DNA of 34,611 nucleotides. Origin: Alphaproteobacteria bacterium (GTDB lineage: Bacteria > Pseudomonadota > Alphaproteobacteria > Rhodobacterales > Rhodobacteraceae). Below the pieces are notes generated by a model. It searched no databases. It was not told the origin of the DNA and saw only the letters and a list, made by a program, of their open reading frames with translations. This document shows positions 18,379 to 28,926 of this stretch, piece by piece (the first letter of the stretch is position 1; every line of letters starts with the position of its first letter). The stretch lies in contig VGDH01000019.1 of assembly GCA_016869835.1 (NCBI GenBank), positions 1 through 34,611 on the forward strand. Reading direction: 5' to 3'. The position numbers and the translations under genes are program-made.

Positions 18379-18503
18379 CCGTTAGTTTCCAAAGTCTTGC
18401 GCGGGATCTTGCCGAGGTGCGTCGCAAAGGCGCGCTTTGCCACCTGACTTGGCGGCGGCGGCGTGCTATGCGCGTCGCGAGGCATTTGCAAGGAAGTCAG
18501 ACC

Positions 18504-19142
18504 ATGTCAACGCGTTCCCTTTTTCACAGCCTGTCGCTGTCGGCCGTGCTGGCCCTGTCCGTGCTGTTCCTGTCCACCCTTTCCCCGCTTGTCGCATCGG
18601 CCCAAGAGGCGGAACCGGCCCAAGATCTGTCGATGGGCACCGAGGCCAACGCAGCCCCGGCTGTGCTGACCGCCGAAACCGCGCAGGTTGGCCAGGGTTA
18701 TCTCGCGGCGACCTTCGATCAGTGGGAGCAGCGCTGCGAAAAGACGGCGGAGGGCAAGGACCCCTGCCAGCTGTTCCAGCTTCTGAAGGATGCCGATGGC
18801 AATGCCGTATCGGAGTTTTCAGTCTTTGCCCTGCCGCCGGGCGGCAAGGCGGCGGCGGGCGCAACCGTGGTCGTGCCGCTTGAAACGCTCTTGACCAAAT
18901 CCCTGACCATCAAGATCGACACCGCTGAGGCCAAGCTTTACCCCTTCACCTTCTGCACCCAGATCGGCTGCATCGCCCGCGTCGGCTTTACCGCCGAGGA
19001 GGTGGAGCAGTTCAAGAAGGGCGGCAAGGCCACGGTCACTGTGGTTCCCGCCGCGGCCCCCGATACGGCGGTCAATCTGGACGTCTCGCTCAAGGGCTTT
19101 ACCGCAGGTTTTGAGGCTGTTGCCGCGACCTTGGCCGAATAA
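18504..19142 (+). CDS. Invasion-associated locus B (IalB) family protein
   Basis: Signal peptide, then GYLAATFDQWEQRCEKTAEGKDPCQLFQLLKDADGNAVSEFSVF...YPFTFCTQIGCIARVGF. Confidence 0.88.
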   Translation: MSTRSLFHSLSLSAVLALSVLFLSTLSPLVASAQEAEPAQDLSMGTEANAAPAVLTAETAQVGQGYLAATFDQWEQRCEKTAEGKDPCQLFQLLKDADGNAVSEFSVFALPPGGKAAAGATVVVPLETLLTKSLTIKIDTAEAKLYPFTFCTQIGCIARVGFTAEEVEQFKKGGKATVTVVPAAAPDTAVNLDVSLKGFTAGFEAVAATLAE

Positions 19143-19169
19143 GCGCCACCGCAAGGACATTAGACAAAG

Positions 19170-19194
19170 CCCGCCGCAGCCCGGCGGGCTTTTC
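19170..19194 (+). terminator. Terminator between convergent genes
   Basis: GCCCGCCG-N5-CGGCGGGC then TTTT. Confidence 0.8.
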
Positions 19195-19201
19195 CTTTCT
19201 A

Positions 19202-20410
19202 TCAGTCCGGCTTGGCTCGGGTCAGGGCCAGCACCGCGTTCAGCCCGCCAAAAGCAAAGGCATTGGACAGCACCAGATCAATCGAGGCTGCCCGCGCGGA
19301 CCCGGTGACAAGATCCACATCACAGGCCGGGTCCGGGCCGAGATATCCGGCAGTCGGCGGGATCAGCCCCTTTTGCAACGCCAACAGACAGCCCAAAAGC
19401 TCAACCGCGCCCGCCGCGCCGATCAGATGACCATGGAGCGACTTGGTCGCCGTCACCGGCACCTGCGCCAACCGCGCGCGAAAGACCCGGCGTAGCGCCT
19501 CGGTTTCGCTGCGGTCATTGGCCGTCGTCCCGGTGCCATGGGCGTTGACGTGATCCACTGCCTCTGGTGACAACCCGGCATCGGCCAATGCCGCCCGCAT
19601 CGCCCGCGCCGCACCGTCCGGGTCAGGCATCACGATATCGGCAGCATCCGAAGTCATGCCAAAACCTGCAATCTCGGCCAGAACGGGTGCCCCGCGGGCA
19701 AGCGCTGCCTCACGCGTCTCCAGCACGAAGACCGCCGCCCCCTCGCCCTGCACCATGCCACTGCGCCCGGTCGAAAACGGACGGCAGGCGTCGGGCGCCA
19801 TGACGCGCAAGCCCTCCCAGGCCTTGAGCCCGCCAAACGAGAGCATCGCCTCTGATCCCCCGGCAAGCGCGGCATCCACCATCCCCGAACGCAGCATCTG
19901 AACGGCAAGGCCAATCGCATGGTTGGAGGAGGCGCAGGCCGATGAGACGGTAAACGTCGGCCCCGTCAGCCCCATGTCCATCGAGATATGGCTGGCCGCC
20001 GCCGAAGGCATCAGCCGCGGCACGGTAAAGGGATGCACACGATTCTTGCCCTCGGCATAGACCGCCCGATAGGCCTCGTCCGAGGTGATGAGCCCACCAC
20101 CCGCCGTGCCCATGATCACCGCCGTGCGCGCCGGATCGGGGGACAGTCCCGCCCCGGCCATGGCCTGACGCGCCGACACCAGCGCAAATTGCACCTGGCG
20201 ATCCAGAAGCTCCAGTTTGCCCTTTTCGAAATGGTGGTTGGGGTCAAAGCCGGTCACAGAGGCCCCGATTTTCACGGCAAGCCGGTCGATGTCGGGAATG
20301 TCCAAAGGGCCTATCGCACAGTGACCCGCCTGCATCGCCGCCAGCGTTGTCGCCACGTCATGGCCCAAAGGGTTGACCGTGCCGGCCCCAGTGATGACCA
20401 CCCGCCTCAT
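19202..20410 (-). CDS. Beta-ketoacyl-ACP synthase (FabF-like)
   Basis: MRRVVITGAGTVNPLGHDV, active site VSSACASSNHAIG, VNAHGTGTTANDRSE, KSLHGHLIGAAGAVE. Confidence 0.93.
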   Translation of the reverse strand: MRRVVITGAGTVNPLGHDVATTLAAMQAGHCAIGPLDIPDIDRLAVKIGASVTGFDPNHHFEKGKLELLDRQVQFALVSARQAMAGAGLSPDPARTAVIMGTAGGGLITSDEAYRAVYAEGKNRVHPFTVPRLMPSAAASHISMDMGLTGPTFTVSSACASSNHAIGLAVQMLRSGMVDAALAGGSEAMLSFGGLKAWEGLRVMAPDACRPFSTGRSGMVQGEGAAVFVLETREAALARGAPVLAEIAGFGMTSDAADIVMPDPDGAARAMRAALADAGLSPEAVDHVNAHGTGTTANDRSETEALRRVFRARLAQVPVTATKSLHGHLIGAAGAVELLGCLLALQKGLIPPTAGYLGPDPACDVDLVTGSARAASIDLVLSNAFAFGGLNAVLALTRAKPD

Positions 20411-20697
20411 CTGGCCGCGATTAATCCTTCCACCGCCGAAACCACCGCGCCGATCGTCGAGAGATCAGGTCCACCCGTGCCGCCCTCATTGGCGTTGAAG
20501 GGAACCGAAACATCAAACGCCTCTTCCAGCGCGAAGATCAGCTCGACAAGGCCCAGACTGTCCAAGCCCAGATCCGACATGCGGTCGTTCAGCGAAACAT
20601 CCTGGATGTTGCGCTGAACATGCTGCGCCACAATGGCTCGCACCCGTTCGGCCACAGTCACGTCAATCCACAGGGGTCCATCCATCTCGGCCTCCAT
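20407..20697 (-). CDS. Acyl carrier protein (specialised)
   Basis: LNDRMSDLGLDSLGLVELIFALEEAFDVSVPF: phosphopantetheine DSL serine motif; overlaps the KAS start. Confidence 0.9.
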   Translation of the reverse strand: MEAEMDGPLWIDVTVAERVRAIVAQHVQRNIQDVSLNDRMSDLGLDSLGLVELIFALEEAFDVSVPFNANEGGTGGPDLSTIGAVVSAVEGLIAAR

Positions 20698-20701
20698 CGC
20701 C

Positions 20702-21808
20702 TCAGTCCTCCTCAGTGTTAGGGGGCACAGATGACGGGGCAATGACAGTTTCCAGTGCGGCGACCCGGGCGCCCAGACGCGGCAGGCGGCGCAAAGCCTT
20801 TTGCAGCTCGACATGGGTTTCCATCTTGACCGCCGGATAGCCCAAAAGGACCCTGCCCTTTGGCGCATTGGTAAAGATCTTGGTCCCGCCCCCGGCGATG
20901 ACATCATCTCCGACAAAGATATTGTCATTGACGCCCACCTGCCCCGCCAGCACCACCCGGCTGCCGATGCGGCTTGACCCTGCGATACCGACCTGACCGC
21001 ACAAGAGCGTGTCTTCGCCCACCTGAACGTTATGGCCTATATGCACCTGGTTATCGAACTTGGTGCCGCGCCCGATGGCTGTGTCTCGGATGGTGCCGCG
21101 GTCAATCGTGCAATTGGCACCGATTTCCACATCATCGCCGATCATCACCGAACCTAAGGAATGAATCCGCGTCCAGGTCTGCTCATGAATTTCGTTGCGT
21201 TGTGAAAGGGTTTCGCGAATTTCTTCAACCCCGGACTTTTCAGGCGTCACAAAGGAAAACCCGTCCGCCCCAATCACCGCACCCGGTTGGCAGATGAAGC
21301 GATCTTCGATCCGCACCCGCGCGCCGATGCGCACGCCCTGCAAGATCAGCGCGTCATCGCCGATAACGGCGCCCTCGGCCACCGAGACATGGCTTGCGAT
21401 CCGCGCCCGCAGGCCGATCCGCACACCCGCGCCAATGGTGACGAAGGGCCCGATGGCCGCCCCTTGGCCGATCTGCGCCGAAGGGTCGATCACCGTCATC
21501 GGATGGATGCCCGGCGCAATCTGCGGGCCTTCGTCCATCATGACCGAAAGCCCGGCCATGGCCAGCCGTCCGCGCGGCGCAAAGATTGCGGCCTTCAGAC
21601 CCAGACCCTGCCAGTCGGCACCGGGCCAAAGCATCGCGGCCTGCGCCCTGCCCTGCGACAGCCCGCCCGCATACCGGGGGTCCATCGCCAGCGCCAGATC
21701 CTCGGGCCCCGCCATCGCCGGCTCTGAGGCACGCCGGACCACAAGGCCAAGATCGCCAACCGCCTGCGCCCCAAGGGCAGCGGCAATCTCGGCAATCGAA
21801 TGGGCCAT
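20702..21808 (-). CDS. lpxD: LpxD-like UDP-3-O-acylglucosamine N-acyltransferase
   Basis: Left-handed beta-helix hexapeptides, [62 protein letters not shown]. Confidence 0.88.
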   Translation of the reverse strand: MAHSIAEIAAALGAQAVGDLGLVVRRASEPAMAGPEDLALAMDPRYAGGLSQGRAQAAMLWPGADWQGLGLKAAIFAPRGRLAMAGLSVMMDEGPQIAPGIHPMTVIDPSAQIGQGAAIGPFVTIGAGVRIGLRARIASHVSVAEGAVIGDDALILQGVRIGARVRIEDRFICQPGAVIGADGFSFVTPEKSGVEEIRETLSQRNEIHEQTWTRIHSLGSVMIGDDVEIGANCTIDRGTIRDTAIGRGTKFDNQVHIGHNVQVGEDTLLCGQVGIAGSSRIGSRVVLAGQVGVNDNIFVGDDVIAGGGTKIFTNAPKGRVLLGYPAVKMETHVELQKALRRLPRLGARVAALETVIAPSSVPPNTEED

Positions 21809-21840
21809 GGCGTCCTCCGCGGTCGGTTCAGACCTTTGAT

Positions 21841-23493
21841 TTACCTCTGTTCGCCCGGCAAGACCACCCCAGCCTCGGCCAAGGCAACGAAAAGCCGCGC
21901 GTCGCGGCCATAGACATCGTTGCGATAGCCGATCTGGCCGCGCGCCGTGGGCCAGGCGGTGAAATAGACCAGATGCACCGGCACCTTGCGGTCCAGCGAG
22001 ACCGAGGTTTCAAGCCGACTGTCCAGCTCGCGCTGGAACAGCCCCTTGGGATCTGCCTCTTGGGCGGCCAAGAGCACATGGGCAAAGTCGATCGGATCAC
22101 CCAGCCGGATGCAGCCATGGCTATAGGCGCGCACCTCATGGGCGAAGAGGTTTTTCGCCGGTGTGCCGTGCAGATAGATATTGTGCACATTGGGGAACAT
22201 GAACTTTACCTTGCGCAAGGCATTGCCATCCGATGGCGGCTGGCGCAGACCAAAGGGAAAGCTTGACGCCGAATAGGCCGCGAAATTCACCGCCCCGCGC
22301 GGCACCACACGGCCCTTGTTGTCCACCACCTGCAAATGGCCCACCGCATTGCGGTTGCGCTGCAGAAGCGGCAAATACTCTTTGACGATGATCGACCGCG
22401 GCACCCCCCATGACGGGTTGATGACCATATACTCCATCTCGTCGGAGAACTCGGGGCTGCGTTGGTCGGGCACATCCTTGCCGATCACCACACGGGTCTG
22501 AAAGGTGGTGCGGCCTTCATCGACGATGCTGGCCATGAATTCGGGCAGGTTCACCCAGACATGGCGCTCTCCGCGCGGGGCATCCCTGAGCCAGCGCAGC
22601 CTTTCCAAGGCGACGATCACCGACTTCAGCCGCTCTTCGGCCGGAACCCGCAGCGCGGCAAGCGTGGCGCTTCCCGCGACGCCATCGGCGGTGATGCCAT
22701 TGTCCAGCTGAAAGCGTTGAACCGCAGGCAACAGGCTGCGGTCATAGCTGGCCGTCGCGCTGGGGGCCAGATAGCCGCGCGCCACCAGATGGTCGCGCAG
22801 CGCAACAACCGTGGCCCCGGCTGCCCCCGGCTTCAGGCTTTCGCCTTGGGGCACCTGCGGCCAGCCGCCTTGGGCCATCACCGCCTCAAGCCGCAGCTTT
22901 TCTTTCATCAGCCGGGCATATTCAGGCGCCTTTGGTGCCAGATCCTGCAGGAACTGCGAAGGATCCCCGGTTGCCGCAATCCCTTCGATCAAGCTGCGCG
23001 GATCGGGTCGGATGATCTCGCGGACGATGCCGTCATCCACCTTTGACGGCGTCAGCACGCCCGAGGAAATGTCCCGCGCATAGTCGAGATAAGCCCGGCT
23101 CATCGCCGCCTCGACCTCGCCCCGGTCGCGTTCGGTGCGCGCCGCCCGAAACGCTGCAATCAGGCGCTGGGCATCATAGCGCGCGATGGGCAAACCGTGA
23201 TCGCCTGCGCGGGCAAAGGCGGTCAAGGCCGTCTGACGGCGCGGGGCGTCATCCGGCCCGGTCCACAGATCGGCATAGGAACTGGCCTTGTAAAAGGCAG
23301 CGAGATCTTCGCTTTCCGCGACAGCGGTGGTGACCGAATGGGCAAAGGCTGAACCGGTGGCGGTTTCGGCCGCAAGAACTGACACCCCCAGCCCGAGAAT
23401 CAGTGCCAGAGAACTGGTAAAATTCCGGCCCTGCCTGCAACAAAAAAACGAAAAAAAGCGTTCCACATCAATCCCTTCACGGAAGGCCATCAC
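21841..23493 (-). CDS. L,D-transpeptidase (YcbB/LdtD-like)
   Basis: PG-binding region and YkuD catalytic motif [39 protein letters not shown]. Confidence 0.93.
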   Translation of the reverse strand: MMAFREGIDVERFFSFFCCRQGRNFTSSLALILGLGVSVLAAETATGSAFAHSVTTAVAESEDLAAFYKASSYADLWTGPDDAPRRQTALTAFARAGDHGLPIARYDAQRLIAAFRAARTERDRGEVEAAMSRAYLDYARDISSGVLTPSKVDDGIVREIIRPDPRSLIEGIAATGDPSQFLQDLAPKAPEYARLMKEKLRLEAVMAQGGWPQVPQGESLKPGAAGATVVALRDHLVARGYLAPSATASYDRSLLPAVQRFQLDNGITADGVAGSATLAALRVPAEERLKSVIVALERLRWLRDAPRGERHVWVNLPEFMASIVDEGRTTFQTRVVIGKDVPDQRSPEFSDEMEYMVINPSWGVPRSIIVKEYLPLLQRNRNAVGHLQVVDNKGRVVPRGAVNFAAYSASSFPFGLRQPPSDGNALRKVKFMFPNVHNIYLHGTPAKNLFAHEVRAYSHGCIRLGDPIDFAHVLLAAQEADPKGLFQRELDSRLETSVSLDRKVPVHLVYFTAWPTARGQIGYRNDVYGRDARLFVALAEAGVVLPGEQR

Positions 23494-23813
23494 GGTCTGT
23501 GCATTTGGGTCGATATTGTCGGCGAAATCGCATCGGCTGTAAATCGCCGATCAGCGCCGCAGTGATCAGCCCAAAGCAGCCAAGGCGCGCGATGGGTCAA
23601 ATGCAATGTAATTCTCTAGGCAGGCTTCCCCCTCTGCCGGCCCGCCATTCAGCAAAAATTTGCCTATCCCCCCCATCCTGCCGCTGATCCGGGCAATCTT
23701 TTCTTTGGTCCTGGCCCCGAATGTGCAATAACGATGCTGCACTTGGGGTAAGTGGCGAAACAATACCGCCGGATTCAGGCGGTCAAAGACCATCGACGGG
23801 ACAGGCGCAGAGA

Positions 23814-24383
23814 ATGGCGATCATATCTTCCAACGGCTTCACGCGGCGCGGCTTGCTTGGGGCTTTTGCAGCAACGGCGCTGGTCGCAGCCCCGGTCTAC
23901 ACAGCCTCGGCAGGGTATCTCAAGGGCGCGGGCGACATTCGCCGCATCCGGATGTATTCTGGCCGCACCGGTGAAAGCATCGACACGATCTACTGGATCG
24001 AAGGCGAATACATCCCCGAGGTTCTTAAGGAAATCAATCACTTCATGCGTGACTGGCGCAATGGCAAGTCCATGAAGATGGACATTCGCAATTTCGACGT
24101 CATGGCCGCGGCCCATCGCCTGATGGATGTGAATGAGCCCTATATGCTGCTGTCGGGCTATCGCAGTCCGGAGACCAACGCGATGCTGCGGTCAAAGTCG
24201 CGTGGCGTCGCCAAGAACTCGCTGCACCTAAAGGGGCAGGCGGCCGATCTGCGGCTCAAGTCGCGCTCGGTAGGGCAGATGGCACGGGCGGCCAAGGCCT
24301 GCTCGGGCGGTGGCGTCGGGGCCTATTCGCGGTCGAACTTCGTGCATATGGATTGCGGGCCGGTGCGCTCGTGGGGTGCGTGA
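23814..24383 (+). CDS. Tat-exported DUF882/YcbK-like M15-family peptidase
   Basis: FTRRGLLGAFAATALVAAPVYTASA Tat-like signal; YMLLSGYRSPETNAML, SLHLKGQAADLRL, VGAYSRSNFVHMDCG. Confidence 0.92.
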   Translation: MAIISSNGFTRRGLLGAFAATALVAAPVYTASAGYLKGAGDIRRIRMYSGRTGESIDTIYWIEGEYIPEVLKEINHFMRDWRNGKSMKMDIRNFDVMAAAHRLMDVNEPYMLLSGYRSPETNAMLRSKSRGVAKNSLHLKGQAADLRLKSRSVGQMARAAKACSGGGVGAYSRSNFVHMDCGPVRSWGA

Positions 24384-24412
24384 CCACCAGGATCCGACAC
24401 CTTTGAGAAGAG

Positions 24413-24436
24413 GGCGCCGTGACGGCGCCTTTTTTT
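24413..24436 (+). terminator. Rho-independent terminator
   Basis: GGCGCCG-TGA-CGGCGCC followed by TTTTTTT. Confidence 0.88.
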
Positions 24437-24452
24437 GTTTCACTTCAGCCAA

Positions 24453-25223
24453 TCAGGCCAGATCGTCACCGTCTGAAACATGCCCACGCGGAACGTCCGA
24501 GGGCTTGCCGCGAAATCCCATCGCTACCACGAACTTTTCCGAACTGTCCTGACGGCTGGCGGGTGGCTTGACGTTGGCCACCTTGCGGAAAGACCGCTTC
24601 AGCACCGCCTGCATCTCGTTTTCGGCCCCCCCGGCCAGGACCTTGGCCACAAAGGTGCCGCCCTCTTCCAGCACGTCAAAGGCAAAGGCCAGCGCCGCCT
24701 CGATCAGCGCGACGATGCGCAAATGGTCGGTGCCCTTGTGGCCCGACGCCGCGGCGGCCATGTCGCTCATCACCACATCGGCGCGGCCCCCAAGCCAGCC
24801 TTTCACCTTTTCATCAGCATCATCCGACAGGAAATCGAGTTGATGAATCTCGCAGCCCGCAATCGGCTCCACCTCTTGCAGGTCCACGCCCAGAATGGTG
24901 CCAATCGGCTTTTTCGGGTTCTGCCCCAAAGCATTGACCCGTCCAACCGCCACCTGACACCACCCGCCCGGCGCACAGCCAAGGTCCACCACCCGCGCAC
25001 CGGGCTTCAGGAATCCATAGCGATCATCAAGTTCCATGATCTTGTAGGCCGCCCGGCCGCGATAGCCCTCGCGCTTGGCGCGCTGGACGTAAGGATCGTT
25101 CAACTGCCGTTCCAGCCACAGCGTCGAGGACAGCTTTCGCCCCTTGGCGGTTTTCACACGGACCCGCAATTCACGCTGGCCGCGCCCTGAGGTGTTCTTG
25201 CCGGTGGTGGGCTTGTCGCTCAT
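24453..25223 (-). CDS. rlmE: 23S rRNA (uridine-2'-O)-methyltransferase RlmE
   Basis: [65 protein letters not shown]. Confidence 0.95.
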   Translation of the reverse strand: MSDKPTTGKNTSGRGQRELRVRVKTAKGRKLSSTLWLERQLNDPYVQRAKREGYRGRAAYKIMELDDRYGFLKPGARVVDLGCAPGGWCQVAVGRVNALGQNPKKPIGTILGVDLQEVEPIAGCEIHQLDFLSDDADEKVKGWLGGRADVVMSDMAAAASGHKGTDHLRIVALIEAALAFAFDVLEEGGTFVAKVLAGGAENEMQAVLKRSFRKVANVKPPASRQDSSEKFVVAMGFRGKPSDVPRGHVSDGDDLA

Positions 25224-26368
25224 AGGTAGGGTCCGTCCTCAAGTATGCCGTCGCTGGTCATCTGGGCGTAAAGCAGCCCCTCGCGCAGGCCCCGGTCGGC
25301 CACTGAAAGCCGATCGGTCGGCCAGATCCGCATCAGCGCCTGCAAGATGGCCGCCCCCGACATGATGAGCGTATGGCGGTCGCGCCCGATGCGCGGATCG
25401 CTGCACCGCCCCTCGGGGCCCAGCGAGAGAAACTCGCGGATCACCTGGTCGATCTGGTCCGAGGTCATCTGCAAACCGTCCACCTTGGCCCGGTCATAGC
25501 GGCGCAGGTTCAGGAAACTGGCGGCAACCGTCGTCACCGTGCCCGAGGTGCCGATGATCTGGAACCCGTCGCGCGGCTGCGCGGCATTATAGGGGCTGAA
25601 GGGGGCAAGGTTTTCTTCGAAGAACCACGACATCAGCGCAAAACGCGCGCCGTCATCCTCGACATCATGGAACTGGTCCTTCAGCGTCGCCACGCCAAGC
25701 GGGACCGAGATCCAGTCCACCACCCGCGCGCCACCCTCGCCCTGGGCGGCAAAGCCGCGATGCAAGCCCATGATCGCCCGCCCGCGCTGTTCGGGCGCCA
25801 CAGCCGACAGATCAACCCAGACAAGTTCGGTCGACCCGCCGCCGATGTCGACGACCAAAAGCTGCTCGGTCGTCGGATTGACCAGCGGCGCGCAGGAAAT
25901 CACCGCAAGCCGCGCTTCTTCCTCGGCCGGAATTATTTCCACCTGCAAACCGGTTTCGCGGCGAATCTGGCGCATGAAGTCGCGCCCGTTGCGCGCGCGC
26001 CGGCAGGCTTCGGTCGCCACAAGCCGCATCCGCGTCACATTGTGCTGCTCGATCTTCTTCTGGCAGATCCGCAAGGCCTGCAACGTCCGCCCCATCGAGG
26101 CGTGCGAAAGCCTTCCCGAAGCTTCAAGCCCGGCCCCCAGATGCACGGTCTTGGAAAAGCTGTCCAAGACCTGAAACTGACTGCCCGTCGGCCGGGCAAT
26201 CAGCATGCGGCACGAGTTTGTGCCAAGGTCCACGGCGGCATAAAGCCGGGCCGTGGCTGTGTCAGGGGCAGACAACAGCGGCTTGCGGGAGACCCGTTTC
26301 CCGGCCTCTACCGCAGGTTTCTTGGCGTCCGCCCCTCGGGGGCGCTCGGGCGTCATGTCGCCCTCCAT
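25220..26368 (-). CDS. Ppx/GppA phosphatase family protein
   Basis: [47 protein letters not shown]. Confidence 0.92.
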   Translation of the reverse strand: MEGDMTPERPRGADAKKPAVEAGKRVSRKPLLSAPDTATARLYAAVDLGTNSCRMLIARPTGSQFQVLDSFSKTVHLGAGLEASGRLSHASMGRTLQALRICQKKIEQHNVTRMRLVATEACRRARNGRDFMRQIRRETGLQVEIIPAEEEARLAVISCAPLVNPTTEQLLVVDIGGGSTELVWVDLSAVAPEQRGRAIMGLHRGFAAQGEGGARVVDWISVPLGVATLKDQFHDVEDDGARFALMSWFFEENLAPFSPYNAAQPRDGFQIIGTSGTVTTVAASFLNLRRYDRAKVDGLQMTSDQIDQVIREFLSLGPEGRCSDPRIGRDRHTLIMSGAAILQALMRIWPTDRLSVADRGLREGLLYAQMTSDGILEDGPYL

Positions 26369-26607
26369 ACGTGGTTGCCCTTAAGCTATGCCCATCGTGA
26401 CAGTCATGCAAGAAAAGAACCGCCCAGCCCCGAACCAAAGCGGCAAAGGGCAAGGTCATGGCACTGGATTTCCGGACTTGGCTGGCCTAATGGGGGCCGG
26501 TGACATGGATCGGTCGCATCCGCAGCCCGGCATGTCGAAATCCGACCCTGCCTGTCGCGATCAGGCGCATAGAACACAAAAGACCACAAGAAGAGGAATC
26601 AGCCGAA

Positions 26608-26910
26608 ATGGCCGAAGTTGTCATCGTCTACTGGCGCGATATTCCGGCCCAGGTCATCGTCGGCAAAGGCCGTCGGGGTGCGAAAAAACAGCTGTCAGAG
26701 CGGTTTGAACAGGCCATCGACCGCTGCGCCATGAAGATCGGCGCCAAAGATGCCGATGCCTATCTAGCCGAATGGCGCAAGGCCCCCCCCTATGAGGCCG
26801 AGGGTGAGCAGGACGATTTGGCCAATTCCATCGCCGCCGCGCTTGAGGCCGAATATGACACCGAACGCCTGAAGGCGCTCATTGCAAACGAAGGCTGGGC
26901 GAAAGCCTGA
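26608..26910 (+). CDS. Virulence-factor-family small protein (conserved, function unclear)
   Basis: MAEVVIVYWRDIPAQVIVGKGRRGAKKQLSERFEQAIDRCAMKIGAKDADAYLAEWRK. Confidence 0.85.
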   Translation: MAEVVIVYWRDIPAQVIVGKGRRGAKKQLSERFEQAIDRCAMKIGAKDADAYLAEWRKAPPYEAEGEQDDLANSIAAALEAEYDTERLKALIANEGWAKA

Positions 26911-26932
26911 GGAACCAATCGAGGAGAGCCAC

Positions 26933-27853
26933 ATGGCCCTGAGTTTCTTCCGCAAGGACACCAAGGACGCCGCACCAGGCGCGCAGGATGCCGAGATGGA
27001 GGCCTTCCTGAAGGGTTATTCCATCGAGGTGATGCCGCGCACCGCCGAGAAGGTTGAAGATTTCCGCGACATCCTGCCCAAGGGAACCCGCGTCTACATC
27101 GCCCATATCGAAACCCCGATCGAGGAAATGGTGGCCACCGCCGCGCGCCTACGCTGCGAAGGGTTTGATCCGATGCCGCATTTCCCCGCCCGCATCATCA
27201 AGGACAAGGCGCAGCTGCAAGACTGGGTCGCCCGCTATCAGGGCGAGGCCGGGGTCACCCAGGGCCTGATCCTGGCCGGGAACCCGGCCGAACAGCTGGG
27301 CAGCTTCGACAGCTCGATGCAGCTTCTGGAAACTGGCTGCTTTGATGGCTTTGAACGCCTGCACGTCGCGGGCCACCCCGAAGGCAACAAGGACATCGAT
27401 CCCGATGGCTCGGACCGCATGGTGATGGAAGCCGCGCGCTGGAAGTCGGCCTTTGCCGAACGCACCGATGCCAAGATGGCCATGGCGACGCAGTTCTGCT
27501 TTGAGGCCCAGCCGGTCATCGACTGGGTGAACCGGCTCAAGGCCGAAGGCATCAACCTGCCTGTTCACATCGGCATTGCAGGCCCAGCCAAACTGCAAAC
27601 GCTGATCAAATTCGCCATTGCCTGCGGTGTTGGCCCCTCGCTGCGCGTGCTGCAAAAGCGGGCGATGGATGTGACCAAGCTCTTGTTGCCCTACGAGCCG
27701 ACCGAAGTGGTCGCCGAGCTGGCCGCCTACAAGGCTGCAAATCCCGGCTTTGGCATCGAACAGGTCCACTTCTTCCCCTTGGGCGGCATCAAGACCAATG
27801 CCCAATGGGTCACCGACAATGGCGGCGCCTCGGGCGTGCCGGCCAACGCTTAA
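26933..27853 (+). CDS. Methylenetetrahydrofolate reductase-like protein
   Basis: ATG 26933; YIAHIETPIEEMVATAARLRCEGFDPMPHFPARIIKD, GLILAGNPAEQLGSFDSSMQLLETG, EQVHFFPLGGIKTNAQWV. Confidence 0.9.
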   Translation: MALSFFRKDTKDAAPGAQDAEMEAFLKGYSIEVMPRTAEKVEDFRDILPKGTRVYIAHIETPIEEMVATAARLRCEGFDPMPHFPARIIKDKAQLQDWVARYQGEAGVTQGLILAGNPAEQLGSFDSSMQLLETGCFDGFERLHVAGHPEGNKDIDPDGSDRMVMEAARWKSAFAERTDAKMAMATQFCFEAQPVIDWVNRLKAEGINLPVHIGIAGPAKLQTLIKFAIACGVGPSLRVLQKRAMDVTKLLLPYEPTEVVAELAAYKAANPGFGIEQVHFFPLGGIKTNAQWVTDNGGASGVPANA

Positions 27854-27868
27854 GAAAAAGGTTTAGAA

Positions 27869-28849
27869 ATGACCCGCACCGTCGTTGAATCAAATACGAA
27901 AACCGTCATCATCGGCTTTGACGAACCTTTCGCCGTCATTGGCGAGCGCATCAATCCCACCGGGCGCAAGAAGCTGGCGGCAGAACTGGAGGCGGGCAAT
28001 TACGAGACCGTCATAAAGGACGCGCTGGAGCAGGTCGCCTGTGGCGCGACCATTTTGGACGTGAACTCGGGCGCGGTTTTCACCAACAAGATGGCTGAAG
28101 ACCCCCGCTATGCCGACAACAACTTTGTCGAGCCGCCCTTGATGAAGGCACTGATCGAGATCGTGCAGCAGACCGTCGACGTGCCTTTGTGCATCGACTC
28201 GTCGGTGCCCGGTGCTTTGGAAGCGGGGCTGATGGCCTGCGAAGGCCGCCCGCTGTTGAATTCGGTCACCGGCGAGGAAGAGCGGCTGGAGCTGGTGCTG
28301 CCCTTGGTCAAGAAATACAACGTGCCGGTCGTGGCTATTTCCAACGACGACACCGGCATCTCGCCCGATCCCGATGTCCGCTTTGCCGTGGCCAAGAAGA
28401 TCGTGGAACGCGCTGCCGATTTCGGCATTCCGGCGCATGATATCGTGGTTGACCCGCTGGTCATGCCGGTTGGCGCCATGGCCTCGGCCGGCCAGCAGGT
28501 GTTCGCGCTGGTGCGCCGCCTGCGGGAAGAGTTGGGCGTGAACACCACCTGCGGTGCTTCGAACATCTCGTTCGGCCTGCCGCACCGTCACGGCATCAAC
28601 GGTGCCTTCCTGCCCATGGCAATCGGCGCGGGCATGACAAGCGCGATCATGAACCCGGTGCGTCAGCAGGAAATGGAGGCAATCCGCGCCGCCAACTTCC
28701 TGATGAACCATGACGCCAACGGCGGCGAATGGATCCGCTTTGCCAAGGTCCTAGAAGCCGTCGAGGCAGGCCAGACCTTTGCCGAAGCCTCGGCCGCAGC
28801 CAGCCAGGCCGCAAGCGGCCGTCGCGGCGGACGCCGCGGGCGGGGCTAG
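27869..28849 (+). CDS. Methyltetrahydrofolate:corrinoid methyltransferase-like (pterin-binding/DHPS-fold)
   Basis: AVIGERINPTGRKKLAAELEAGNYETVIKDALEQVACGATILDVNSG, LCIDSSVPGALEAGL, TTCGASNISFGLPHRHGINGAFLPMAI. Confidence 0.92.
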   Translation: MTRTVVESNTKTVIIGFDEPFAVIGERINPTGRKKLAAELEAGNYETVIKDALEQVACGATILDVNSGAVFTNKMAEDPRYADNNFVEPPLMKALIEIVQQTVDVPLCIDSSVPGALEAGLMACEGRPLLNSVTGEEERLELVLPLVKKYNVPVVAISNDDTGISPDPDVRFAVAKKIVERAADFGIPAHDIVVDPLVMPVGAMASAGQQVFALVRRLREELGVNTTCGASNISFGLPHRHGINGAFLPMAIGAGMTSAIMNPVRQQEMEAIRAANFLMNHDANGGEWIRFAKVLEAVEAGQTFAEASAAASQAASGRRGGRRGRG

Positions 28850-28926
28850 ACGCCTCTCCTCGGGCGCGCGGCGCGCTTCTCGTCGAGGGCCATCCCGACG
28901 ACGACAGGCGCAGCCGATGCTGGGGC

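Noticed and set aside
26608-26910. Virulence role for the virulence-factor-family protein
   Set aside because: Only a legacy family name; the context is C1 metabolism.
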